Assembly: GCA_025352695.1 (NCBI GenBank)
Contig: JANXSK010000178.1
Location: forward strand, 1 to 64,000
Reading direction: 5' to 3'
DNA from: Ferruginibacter sp.
Lineage (GTDB): Bacteria > Bacteroidota > Bacteroidia > Chitinophagales > Chitinophagaceae
Length of the DNA: 64,000 nt
Both the position numbers and the translations under genes were made by a program. The notes under the pieces are model-generated. The model searched no databases and was not told the origin of the DNA. It saw only the letters and a list, made by a program, of their open reading frames with translations. Shown piece after piece: positions 7,924-17,201 of this stretch. Each line of letters starts with the position of its first letter. The stretch's first letter is position 1.

Positions 7924-10758
7924 ATGCTTAAACAAAGATTGTTACAGTCTGGTTTTTTATTTTTCTTTTTTCCTTTTTTTATTGTTGCACAAAATTTAGG
8001 AGGTAATCCTTCAGCAATAAAATGGCATCAAATTAATACAAACACTGCCAGGGTAATTTTCCCCGCAGGGTTAGATAGTCAGGCAAACCGAATTAACAAT
8101 ATTGTTAGTTTGCTGGATAGTACCACACTACATACTATTGGCGTAAAGCAACGTAAATGGAATATTGTACTGCTTAATCAAACAACTATTCCAAATGCTT
8201 ATGTAAGGATGGCACCGGTTATCAGCGAATTTAATATGGTGCCGGGGCAGGATAATTTTAGTACAGGAAGTTTGCGATGGGATGACAATCTGGTAATTCA
8301 TGAAAATCGCCACATGCAGCAGTTTGCAAATTTTAATATTGGTTTTACAAAAGTCTTTTCTTTTTTTCTGGGGCAGGAAGGCCAATTGCTGGCCAATGGT
8401 TTAACAATTCCTAATTACTTTTTTGAAGGAGATGCTGTATGGCAGGAAACGCTGGTAAGTGCACAGGGGCGCGGTAGAATGCCCTCCTTTTATAATGGTT
8501 TAAAGTCATTGGCACTTGCAAATAAAAAATATTCATGGATGAAATTGCGCAGCGGTTCATTGAAAGATTACACGCCCGATCACTATGAACTGGGCTATCA
8601 GTTAATAGCATATGGTAATGAAAAATATGGAGCTGATTTTTGGCGAAAAGTAACTTCGGACGCAGTTCGAATGAAAGGCTTATTCTATCCATTTAATAAA
8701 GCAATTGAAAAATATTCGGGTAAAACGTACCAGCAATTCAGAGAAGATGCATTGGATTATTTTAAACAACAAACCATTCCACAAAATAAAAAAAATGATG
8801 CTGTAAATTATCTTACTGCTGTTAAGAAAAACACGGTTGCGGATTATCTTTTTCCTGTGTTTGTGAACGATGATACTGTGCTTGTTTCAAAAAAATCGAA
8901 TAAGGAAATAAATACTTTTTACCTGCTTGTAAATGGGAAGGAAAAAAAACTAAGGGTAAAGAATCTTGTAATTGACGACTACTTTTCTTATAGCGATGGT
9001 AAAATTGTTTATGCAGCTTATCAATCGGACTCACGCTGGGCTAACAGAGATTACAGTAATATTCAATTGCTGGATATTTATACAAAAAGGCAACGGCAGA
9101 TAACTTTTAAATCTAAATATTTTTCTCCTGATATAAATACGAATGGCACAGAAGTATTAGCGGTAAATGTGAAGGTAAATGGTGCTAACAACCTGCATCG
9201 CATTGATATCTCAACAGGTAAAGTAATAGTCGAAATACCCAATCCCAATAACTATTTTTTTACCCAAACAAAATACCTGGATAACAATGGGGCCATTGCC
9301 GCTGTAAGAAATCCAGCAGGATTAATGGCATTGGTAAAAGTGGATCTTACAACAGGTAAAACAACTACCCTTACTCCCTTTTCATTTAATGTGGTTGGTT
9401 ATCCTTTAGTAAAAGGCGATACAGTTTATTACAGCATGTCGGATGCAAATACACCCTCAGATAAAATATTTGCTGTAACGCTAAAAGATAGAAAAATATA
9501 CCGGCTTACAAATAATGTGAATGGTATTTATCAACCCGCTGTAGATTCAAAAGGTAGATTATTATTTAGTGCCTTTACGGCTGATGGCTCAAGACTAGCT
9601 AATCTTGAGCCATCAGAATTAAATTGGACGGCACTGGAACAGAAAGAAAATAATACCATTAATCCCATTGGTACTGCTAAAGCACTTGGCAAAGCAGGGG
9701 CGGGAGTTTTGTATAATTTAACTGATCAACAAAACAATGCCAGCCGGTATAAAAAATCATTTCAGCTGTTTAACTTTCATAGTTGGCGGCCTTTTGTAAG
9801 TGATCCTGAATATGGATATACATTTTACAGCGATAATATTCTGAGTAGTTTTAGTAATAACCTGACATATATCTATAATCGAAATGACAGAAGCCACACT
9901 GTAGGTTTTAACGGCGTGTTTGCAGGTTGGTTTCCATTGTTAAATTTAGGTGCCGAAGAAAGTTTTAACAGACATGTTGATACAGGAGCTGGTAAATCGA
10001 TTGTGTTTAACAGTGCCAAAATAAATGCTATTATTTCTATTCCGCTAAGTTTTGTTGGGGGCAGAACATCTAAATATGTCAACTTTGGTGTAGGATATAA
10101 TATTGAAAAAATTTTTTTTAGAGGGAATGACAAATATATATTTAACATCAACGCTATTAAATATGCTACTACCTTTTTCTCTTTTAGCAATGTAAGCAGG
10201 CAAGCCAAACAACAGATAAATCCGGAGTGGGCACAAAGTATAAGCCTTAATTATAAAGATGAATTTAATTATCGAAAGAGTCATAAACTGGTAGGAGGAA
10301 CTTCTTTATATTTCCCCGGATTATTTACCAACCACAGTATTGTGCTAAATGGGGCCTATCAAAAAAGGGATAGCCTTAGGGATTTATTCAGCAATAATTT
10401 TTCTTATTCAAGGGGTTATGAAGCGCTAAGTACAAGGCGTATGTATAAGGTAGGTATTAATTATCATTTTCCTATTTGCTATCCTGATTGGGGTTTTGGG
10501 AATATGGTATTTTTTCAACGGATTCGGGGCAATGTTTTTTACGACTACACAAGTGCAAGAGTTAAGCTTAATGGAACGCTCGTAGATATTAAAAATAGAA
10601 GCACAGGTGGCGAATTGTATTTTGATACAAAGTTGTGGAATGCGTTAAAAGCAAGTTTTGGCATCAGGTTTAGCCATTTGCTGGATACAGATTTAATTTA
10701 CCCTGGAGTAAAAAACCGCTGGGAAATTATTATACCCATCGGGTTAATTCCAAATTAG
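7924..10758 (+). CDS. Outer-membrane protein: HExxH domain, TolB-like propeller and C-terminal beta-barrel
   Basis: 944 residues. After a signal peptide ending near residue 22 (FIVAQ) comes a zinc-peptidase-like domain with HENRH at 126-130 and a downstream glutamate in FFEGDAVWQE (E168), the spacing of a gluzincin. Residues about 280-600 hold repeated blades of a TolB/WD40-like propeller (LLDIYTKRQRQITF, LHRIDISTGKV, LVKVDLTTGKTTTL, IFAVTLKDRKIYRLTN). The last about 320 residues alternate polar and hydrophobic strands (NLTYIYNRNDRSHTVGFNGVF, ASFGIRFSHLL) and look like a surface-antigen-type outer-membrane barrel. Proteins with this order occur in Bacteroidota but have no established role. 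A surface protease or an envelope biogenesis factor are both possible. It is a single gene. Confidence 0.7.
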   Translation: MLKQRLLQSGFLFFFFPFFIVAQNLGGNPSAIKWHQINTNTARVIFPAGLDSQANRINNIVSLLDSTTLHTIGVKQRKWNIVLLNQTTIPNAYVRMAPVISEFNMVPGQDNFSTGSLRWDDNLVIHENRHMQQFANFNIGFTKVFSFFLGQEGQLLANGLTIPNYFFEGDAVWQETLVSAQGRGRMPSFYNGLKSLALANKKYSWMKLRSGSLKDYTPDHYELGYQLIAYGNEKYGADFWRKVTSDAVRMKGLFYPFNKAIEKYSGKTYQQFREDALDYFKQQTIPQNKKNDAVNYLTAVKKNTVADYLFPVFVNDDTVLVSKKSNKEINTFYLLVNGKEKKLRVKNLVIDDYFSYSDGKIVYAAYQSDSRWANRDYSNIQLLDIYTKRQRQITFKSKYFSPDINTNGTEVLAVNVKVNGANNLHRIDISTGKVIVEIPNPNNYFFTQTKYLDNNGAIAAVRNPAGLMALVKVDLTTGKTTTLTPFSFNVVGYPLVKGDTVYYSMSDANTPSDKIFAVTLKDRKIYRLTNNVNGIYQPAVDSKGRLLFSAFTADGSRLANLEPSELNWTALEQKENNTINPIGTAKALGKAGAGVLYNLTDQQNNASRYKKSFQLFNFHSWRPFVSDPEYGYTFYSDNILSSFSNNLTYIYNRNDRSHTVGFNGVFAGWFPLLNLGAEESFNRHVDTGAGKSIVFNSAKINAIISIPLSFVGGRTSKYVNFGVGYNIEKIFFRGNDKYIFNINAIKYATTFFSFSNVSRQAKQQINPEWAQSISLNYKDEFNYRKSHKLVGGTSLYFPGLFTNHSIVLNGAYQKRDSLRDLFSNNFSYSRGYEALSTRRMYKVGINYHFPICYPDWGFGNMVFFQRIRGNVFYDYTSARVKLNGTLVDIKNRSTGGELYFDTKLWNALKASFGIRFSHLLDTDLIYPGVKNRWEIIIPIGLIPN

Positions 10759-11105
10759 AAGTATTTACTTTTTCCTATTTTAAAAAGCATAAATAATATC
10801 ATTTCAGTTTACTGATTAACCCAAAGGGCTACAGGGAAATGTTTGATGGTATTATTTGTTTCGAAATAAAAAGATCGATAACTACTTACTACGTAAAACC
10901 TTTTTTATGCAGCATAAAAAAAATTTTTACCTCAATAGCAACATCCTTTTACCTAAAAAAACGCTTTTTATTTACCACAAATGTGGACTGTTTTCTTTTG
11001 ACTATTATAAAATATTTTACATCAAAATTTACCTATTTTTCTCAGTTTTAATCGTATCAATGGATAGTCGGTTTTGCAATACCTGTTCTATCTTTTAATC
11101 TTAAT
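10759..11105. other. Gene-free interval, 347 bp
   Basis: Very AT-rich with two overlapping short frames of low-complexity composition that do not look coding. No terminator recognised between the convergent neighbours. Confidence 0.5.
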
Positions 11106-12335
11106 CTAATCTCTTCCTTGTCTTTTGCCCCCTTCAAGATTCGGCTGATCTTTGCGATTGGATTTGGGTTCATTTCTTTGTTGCATTTGTCTGTCATTAT
11201 TTACAGCAGGCTGTCGTTCTAATCTCCGAATTTCCGGTTGGGGTGCATTTCTTTGCTCCATGCTACGCTGCTGATATTGTTCATTTCTTTCAGGCCGTCG
11301 TGCTTCCTGACTTGCGGTAGGAGCTTTTGAAATCTTTTGTTCTTGTGGTCTTTCAAAACGGTTATTCATTTGTGGGGGAATTGTATTATTTTCTGTTTGA
11401 TTTGGCCTCATACCTGGGAAATTATGGGGAGGTCTGTCAGCATTGTTATTATTATCCGAACGATTGTTATTGTTTACAGGATTGTTTTGTGGAGCAATGT
11501 TCCGGTTAGTTTGATTAGTGTGGTTCCTGTTTTCATACACGTTTCTCTGCTCGTTATTATTCCTGTTTCTGTTGTTGTTATCGTTGTAAATTTCAGTCTG
11601 GTTATTGCTTATAGTATTATTTCTATTCATATTAGCAGCAAAACTATTATCTCTTTTATTGCCGTTGTTATTGTTACCATTTCTTCCACGATAATCAATA
11701 TGTCTTTCTTCTATCCTATTATTGGTAAATCTTTCTACTTCTCGTCTTTCTGGTCCTTTTGTAAAGCGGCCTTCCCTGCCTTCATAAAAATTATTAATCG
11801 TTACAGCGTTTCTAAAATAATTATTGCGGGGAGGAGCACAGTAACCATAAAAATTACTGCTACCCATATATTGTCTGGGCATAAAGTTCCAGCGGTCATA
11901 TGGTACGGCATCAAATGATATATTTATACCAGCTCCATAACCTAAAGGAGCCCATCCATAATAACCATTATACTGGCTCCAGCTAACCCAGGCAGATGCC
12001 CAATCGTAGCCGGGTATCCACATCCAGCCATCATAGCGATCATGTTCCCAGCGGCCATAATGAAAAGGAGCCCATCCCCAATCAAAATCAGATACCCACG
12101 ACCAGCCATAGTTAGTGTATTCCCAATGTCCATCAGTTGCATAGGGCCTAAAGGCGGGGTCATTATAAATCCACACTTGTCCATAACGTGGATTGTTTAA
12201 CCATCGTCCATAAGGAGTAAGTTCGTTTTGAAATATAGAGATGTTTATTTGTGCTGATTGGGCTTTTAATTGATTGAATGAAAAAATACCAATCGATAAT
12301 AAAAATAGTGCGGTTAAAAAGCGTATACTTTTCAT
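11106..12335 (-). CDS. Secreted DUF6600-type protein with long Asn/Arg/Gln-rich tail
   Basis: 409 residues from the ATG at 12335, which is followed by a good signal peptide (MKSIRFLTALFLLSIGIFSF..LKAQ); the in-frame ATG at 12425 would put 30 charged residues before it. Residues about 45-150 carry the DUF6600 pattern of Trp/Tyr/Gly repeats: LTPYGRWLNN, YGQVWIY, GHWEYTNYGWSWVS, WGWAPFHYGRW, GWMWIPGYDWASAWVSW. From about residue 200 the chain is disordered and rich in Asn, Arg and Gln. Probably periplasmic or cell-surface; function unknown. The tail may be cationic enough to bind nucleic acid or polyanions, but this is inference. Confidence 0.75.
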   Translation of the reverse strand: MKSIRFLTALFLLSIGIFSFNQLKAQSAQINISIFQNELTPYGRWLNNPRYGQVWIYNDPAFRPYATDGHWEYTNYGWSWVSDFDWGWAPFHYGRWEHDRYDGWMWIPGYDWASAWVSWSQYNGYYGWAPLGYGAGINISFDAVPYDRWNFMPRQYMGSSNFYGYCAPPRNNYFRNAVTINNFYEGREGRFTKGPERREVERFTNNRIEERHIDYRGRNGNNNNGNKRDNSFAANMNRNNTISNNQTEIYNDNNNRNRNNNEQRNVYENRNHTNQTNRNIAPQNNPVNNNNRSDNNNNADRPPHNFPGMRPNQTENNTIPPQMNNRFERPQEQKISKAPTASQEARRPERNEQYQQRSMEQRNAPQPEIRRLERQPAVNNDRQMQQRNEPKSNRKDQPNLEGGKRQGRD

Positions 12336-12762
12336 GGTTAGTAGTTTAGATAATAGAGATTCAAATTGCGTGCTTATGATTGATTTTTCTTTAAGTAGTT
12401 TGTTAAGAATATTATAATTAATCAATTAAAAAGGAAATTGTTTTGTTTAGTTTAAAGGCATGAGATGTAATTTATAGAAGTTAAATTTTACACAAATGTT
12501 ATAGCTAGGAATTTATATTATTATAGCGTAATAAATTTAAAATTGTATTAATAGCATAATTGCCTGGTAACACATCGCTTAATAGCTACCAAATATTTAT
12601 TTTTTTGTTTACATTCAGGATAATCTTTCCAAACAATTAATTCTTTATCAGGCAGTTGTTATTTTCATAAAAAAATATCCACAAATTACAATGCTTTATG
12701 TGGACAATTAAAACAAAAAAATACACGGCTTAATGATATTTTTAGAAAGCAAAACTTGTAAT
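12336..12762. other. Intergenic region between divergent genes
   Basis: AT-rich; promoters of both flanking genes must lie here but no box is clear enough to call. Confidence 0.4.
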
Positions 12763-12969
12763 ATGAAATATCAATCTGGCCAAACAGTTACGCTTTTAGA
12801 TACAGAATATAAACCTGCGGGTAATGCAGTTATTTGCACCTATGAAGAAAGCTCTAACAAATATGAGGTTGACTTTACTTATCCTGGAAATGAAAAGGCG
12901 GATAAGATTTCTATTCCTGCAGAACGTTTAATATTGCTTGCAAGTATCGATAATAATTTTAACGATTAG
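12763..12969 (+). CDS. Small conserved-type hypothetical protein (SH3-like?)
   Basis: 68 residues from the ATG at 12763 (MKYQSGQTVTLLDTEYKPAGNAV...). The alternating pattern (GQTVTLLDTEYKPAG, AVICTYEESSNKYEVDFTY, ISIPAERLILL) suggests a small five-strand barrel of the SH3/KOW type, as in many short Bacteroidota proteins. No catalytic motif is visible. An in-frame ATG 30 bp upstream adds an unlikely extension. Coding nature is likely from composition; the function is unknown. Confidence 0.55.
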   Translation: MKYQSGQTVTLLDTEYKPAGNAVICTYEESSNKYEVDFTYPGNEKADKISIPAERLILLASIDNNFND

Positions 12970-13693
12970 ATTAATTATGGGATAGTAAGTATATCTTCTT
13001 CTTTTTATTTATTGATTACTATTTTTCTTTTAGATAAGTTGCAGTTGTAATTTTAAAGCTATTAAATCTTATAATAAGTAAACACATTGCTTACAGTTTT
13101 AACTAGTTGATGATTTTTTTACAAATGCCTGATTAAAACTTTTAAAAAATCGTAATTCTACGAGTATAATATAGTAAGCTTTCTATTTTGTTTAAGTACT
13201 TTTTACTAAGAAACATGAAATTATCCTATTTTAAAAATTGCGAAGTATTGCTATTGTATACAATATTTATTCTCATGATCTTTGTTCAAGAAGTTGATTG
13301 GTATTAGTTATATCAATCTTTGTCCAAAAATCCAGATCAACCAAAAAATTCAACAATATCCTTATTAAAAACTAACAAATCCAATATCAGTCAACTTCTA
13401 CTATTCTTTTTTCTTTGTATTGTTTTAAAATAAATTTTGTATCCCCCAAAGAGGCCTTCTAATAAAGGCCTTTTTTTATTTTAACCTATTTAACTTTGAG
13501 AAATTCAGTCATCAACGTTAATTTAATCAGCTTAATAGCCCAGTTAAATAGATGATAAAGAAGTTAACCAAATAAGTTACCCAACAAAATTAAAGTTTAC
13601 CTCTTTTAAATTATTCTTTAATACTTTTGAAATATAAAATATTTGTAGTTACGAAAAAGAACTGCATCTTATTTTAAAAATTATCAACCTACT
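12970..13693. other. Gene-free interval, 724 bp, ending in a terminator-bearing segment
   Basis: No ORF of note on either strand. The stretch 13300-13480 is relatively C-rich on the plus strand and ends in a strong terminator although no gene precedes it, so it may encode a small RNA. Confidence 0.4.
13448..13478 (+). terminator. Rho-independent terminator without a preceding gene
   Basis: 11-bp stem (13448-13458 with 13465-13475, one G-U pair), 6-nt loop CTAATA, T7 run. The nearest plus-strand gene stops about 480 bp upstream. Confidence 0.7.
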
Positions 13694-14143
13694 TTGTCTA
13701 TGTCAGATAAAATTCCTAAAAACATATTTATCCAGGGTGCTATAACTGCTTGGTTTATTGCAGATAATATTCAAAAGCATAGTACCCGTACAGACATTGG
13801 TGCGCATAGTATTTTTCTTGGCCAGGTACGAAAAGATTTAATTGGCGAAAAGGAGGTAAGTGCTATAGAATATACCAGTTACGAATCAATGGCTTTAATA
13901 AAAATGGAACAAATCAGGGAAGCTATTTTTACAAAATATGCATTAACCTGCATGCACGTTTACCATAGTCTTGGTAAAATAAATATTGGAGAAATATGCC
14001 TGTTTGTTTTTACTTCTTCTAAACATAGAAAACTGGCAATCGAGGCCTGTGAGGAAATAGTAGAAAAGATAAAGCACGAACTGCCGGTATGGGGTAAAGA
14101 GATTTTTGCAGATGGGAATTATCAATGGAAAGAGAATAGCTAA
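13694..14143 (+). CDS. moaE: Molybdopterin synthase catalytic subunit
   Basis: 149 residues with the family signature: GAHSIFLGQVRKD, AIEYTSYESMA, the conserved HR pair (SSKHRKLAIEACEEIVEKIK) and the catalytic lysine in PVWGKEIF (K135). MoaE transfers sulfur from the MoaD C-terminal thiocarboxylate to precursor Z to form molybdopterin in the cytoplasm. No moaA, moaC or moaD is next to it, so the gene is an orphan here. The alternative start at 13700 would shorten the protein by two residues only. Confidence 0.93.
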   Translation: MSMSDKIPKNIFIQGAITAWFIADNIQKHSTRTDIGAHSIFLGQVRKDLIGEKEVSAIEYTSYESMALIKMEQIREAIFTKYALTCMHVYHSLGKINIGEICLFVFTSSKHRKLAIEACEEIVEKIKHELPVWGKEIFADGNYQWKENS

Positions 14144-14673
14144 ATCTGCCCTGAATCCAGTCAATGGCTAAACAGGGTTCAACCAAGGTTTCACTCCGGT
14201 GTTGAAAATTAATATATGTGTACTACTTAAATTTTAGGTATAGTTTTTTCTTTAAAATCTGATTTAGTATTTAAACAAGATTTTTTTGCAATGCTTCTTT
14301 AAAGTAACATCGTTACCTATAAATTTTTTTGGTCATCGCTTTAAACATTTTATATTCATGTAGCTCAAATAAAATATTGATTGAATAATATTAGTGTCAT
14401 ATAAATATGATTGGACGAAAAATAATTAAGATAAAAATGAATTAATATGAATCTATTAAAACTTAATATTTTTTATTGGTCTTTTAAGAATTATAAAAGA
14501 AAATTACTTGAGGCAATAGCAATACTTTTTCTAGGGAAATTAGAATTTTACACTTCAATAAATGTGCTTTCATTCAAAATTCATGCAATCGTTTGATTAT
14601 TTAATAGTTGTTTATTTGATGTATATTTTCGTTGTCTTTTTGTATTAATTTATTAAAATTATAACCATTTATT
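14144..14673. other. Gene-free interval, 530 bp
   Basis: AT-rich, no ORF, hairpin or repeat recognised apart from the presumed promoter region of the GH109 gene. Confidence 0.5.
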
Positions 14674-16119
14674 ATGCTTTCAAACCGAAGAAAATTTATA
14701 CGTAACGTAACATTGGGTACGGGAGCCGTTGTAACGGGGTTACCTGCTTTTGCTAAAGTAAAGGCTGATGAAACAGATCGTTTATCATTGACCAACGATA
14801 CACCATTTTCAGGAAAATTTAACATGAGTGGATATGCTGCTCCAAAAATGGATAAAGTACGAATTGGTATTATTGGGCTAGGTATGCGGGGGCCCGGGGC
14901 TGTTGAAAGAATGTCGTTTATTGAGGGAGTTGAAATAAAAGCTTTGTGTGATCAATATCCTGACAGAGTCGCAAAAGCACAAGAAATATTAACCAAAAAG
15001 GGATTGCCAAAAGCTACGGAATACAGTGGTAGCAAAGAAGCATGGAAACAGTTGTGCAACCGCCAAGATATTGACCTGGTGTATATTACAACGCCCTGGA
15101 GTTTACATACACCTATGGCAGTTTATGCTATGGAGCATGGTAAACATGCCGCAAGCGAAGTTCCCGCAGCTCAAACAATTGAACAGTGTTGGCAACTGGT
15201 TGAAACTTCAGAAAAAACAAAAAAGCATTGTATGATGCTGGAAAACTGTTGTTATGATTTTTTTGAATTGCTTACTTTAAATATGACACGCAATGGCATG
15301 TTTGGTGAGTTGGTTCATGCAGAGGGAGCATACTTACACAATTTGCTCGATCTTAATTTTGATAAGAATGGGTATGCGGAAATGTGGCGGTTAAAAGAAA
15401 ATGCAACCAGAAATGGCAATTTGTATCCAACACACGGTTTGGGGCCTGTAGCACAATGTATGAATATCAACAGGGGCGATCAAATGGATTACCTGGTGTC
15501 TACGTCATCCAACGATTTCCTGATGAGCGTTACTGCAAAAGAAAGAGCAGCAAAAGATGCTTTTTACAACGAGTTTAAAGACAAGCAGTATCGTGGTAAT
15601 ATGAATACGACTACCATAAAAACGGTAAAAGGAAAAACCATTATGGTACAGCATGATGTTACTTCTCCAAGGCCTTATTCAAGAATTCACCTGATCAGCG
15701 GTACAAAAGGAATGGCCAGTAAATGGCCTGATCCTCAAAGAATTTCTTTTGGTGAAGCTGGGTGGATAAAAGACGAAGAATACAAAGTATTGGAAGAAAA
15801 ATATACATTGCCTATAGTTAAACACATTGGTGAAATTGCAAAAAATGTAGGCGGTCATGGTGGTATGGATTTTATCATGGACTGGCGCCTTATAGACAAC
15901 CTTCGCAATGGCTTGCCAATTGATCAGGATGTGTACGATGCAGCTTTATGGAGTTCAATTGCACCGCTAAGTGAAAAATCTGTTGCCAACCGTTCACGTA
16001 GTATGGATATACCTGATTTTACAAAAGGTGCCTGGAAAAATAATGTACCTGTTAATCTTACCTTAGATGGCGGTGGCAATACTACTGTAAGAAAAGTAAC
16101 TGCAGAAGCAAATAAGTAA
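14674..16119 (+). CDS. GH109 family glycosidase (alpha-N-acetylgalactosaminidase type), Tat-exported
   Basis: 481 residues. The N-terminus SNRRKFIRNVTLGTGAVVTGLPAFA is a twin-arginine signal, needed because the NAD cofactor binds before export. The Rossmann part has IGIIGLGMRGPG (residues 64-75) and ITTPWSLHTPMAVYAMEHGKHAASEVPAA. Residues matching known catalytic or substrate positions of the family are Glu162 (SEVP), Tyr194 (ENCCY), and Tyr251 and His254 (NGNLYPTHGLGP), followed by GGHGGMDFIMDW and PLSEKS. GH109 enzymes cleave terminal alpha-GalNAc by an NAD-dependent oxidation-elimination route. It is the first gene of a locus with broken M60, GH95 and GH35 genes, suggesting mucin-like or other GalNAc- and fucose-bearing glycans as target. 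Confidence 0.9.
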   Translation: MLSNRRKFIRNVTLGTGAVVTGLPAFAKVKADETDRLSLTNDTPFSGKFNMSGYAAPKMDKVRIGIIGLGMRGPGAVERMSFIEGVEIKALCDQYPDRVAKAQEILTKKGLPKATEYSGSKEAWKQLCNRQDIDLVYITTPWSLHTPMAVYAMEHGKHAASEVPAAQTIEQCWQLVETSEKTKKHCMMLENCCYDFFELLTLNMTRNGMFGELVHAEGAYLHNLLDLNFDKNGYAEMWRLKENATRNGNLYPTHGLGPVAQCMNINRGDQMDYLVSTSSNDFLMSVTAKERAAKDAFYNEFKDKQYRGNMNTTTIKTVKGKTIMVQHDVTSPRPYSRIHLISGTKGMASKWPDPQRISFGEAGWIKDEEYKVLEEKYTLPIVKHIGEIAKNVGGHGGMDFIMDWRLIDNLRNGLPIDQDVYDAALWSSIAPLSEKSVANRSRSMDIPDFTKGAWKNNVPVNLTLDGGGNTTVRKVTAEANK

Positions 16120-16478
16120 AGTATATAGTATTTATTTTAAATAAACCAGTTTGCTGTTGGATACGCCATCTGCGGACTGGTTTATTGATTTACACATATT
16201 TGTTGTATAAGAATACAGTTAAAATTCTATTTATTCTCCGCTTCATTTTTCTTTCCATAATTTATTTAAATATACTCGTGAAGCTATACAAATTTTGAAC
16301 TTAAAATTATTAAAAAAAACTGTTGTAATTTTTTAAAGCATCCCGATTGCTAGATGGGGTAATAGCTGCAACCTCATAAAGTAAGCTGTTTAAGTAAAGA
16401 CATGTTTTTCTAATTCTATAATGACTATGCACCAGATACTTTTTTAGCAACACATACTACTATTTCTCTAAATATCCG
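16120..16478. other. Gene-free interval after the GH109 gene
   Basis: An imperfect inverted repeat follows the stop: AAACCAGT near 16143 with ACTGGTTT near 16175. It may act as a terminator, though the T run is short. Otherwise nothing recognised. Confidence 0.4.
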
Positions 16479-16739
16479 TTGGTACCATTTCCTATTGCTT
16501 CTTTAGGTAATGGCTATAATATGTATTATAGGATACCTGCTAAATTTGTTCATATTGATAGTACAGCAGCATGGTCGAGTAATACGGGGGGAATATTTTA
16601 TAAGGGTGTAGAAGATACTCATTACAGGGGTGTTTATACAGATGATAAGTTTGATTATTCAATAAGGATACCTATGCGTATACAGGTGCCTGGTGCATAT
16701 CGTATAACAATTAAAATCCTAAATACCACCCATAGATAA
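16479..16739 (+). pseudogene. Possible coding remnant
   Basis: An 86-codon frame with protein-like composition (VPFPIASLGNGYNMYYRIPAKFVHID, IPMRIQVPGAYRITIKI), flanked by DNA without a plausible start region. Its setting within a decaying locus suggests a fragment of a secreted sugar-related protein, but the family is not recognised and it could be a chance frame. Confidence 0.3.
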
Positions 16740-16915
16740 ATTAAGGCGGTTTTAATTACCCTGATTTTAAAGTGCAGAAAAGAAGTTGTTGCTTGTAAAA
16801 ATCACTAACTTTTTATTGAATATAATACCTTTTTAAAAAGTTATAAAAGTGTTTTATTTAATCCAGTATTTTAATAACAATAAATTTTATTTAATAGTCA
16901 ACTATAAAAGTATAA

Positions 16916-17083
16916 ATGAAGTAATGTAATTTTTTAATTATAACTATATGTAGTAAGACCGATAAAGGTTTGTCGCCGTATCATTCCCAGCTTTTTTTAA
17001 ATTTTATACCGGAAGGATATAAAATAATTCAACCTGGAAAATATTTAATTAGAAGCGGAATTAAAACAGTGAGTGTTGATTAG
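16916..17083 (+). pseudogene. Possible short lipoprotein gene with stop at codon 3
   Basis: From ATG 16916 the frame reads MK, then TAA, then CNFLIITICSKTDKG and on to a stop at 17081-17083. The part after the stop looks like a lipoprotein signal with lipobox-like ITIC and a mature chain (YHSQLFLNFIPEGYKIIQPGKYLI). If the TAA is a lesion, this is another broken gene of the locus. Short and without recognised homologue. Confidence 0.3.
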
Positions 17084-17201
17084 AAAATAGCAAAAAAATA
17101 ACATTCAATTCGGGATAGAGATATGCTGCCGTAAAATATGTTTCCACAGTTATCATACATAACAATCTTTTAAATTAATTCACTATAAACGTAAAAAAGT
17201 A

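Noticed and set aside
10839-11098. Two overlapping short plus-strand frames
   Set aside because: AT-driven composition, rich in Phe, Lys and Tyr, no family resemblance, and they overlap in two frames; most likely chance.
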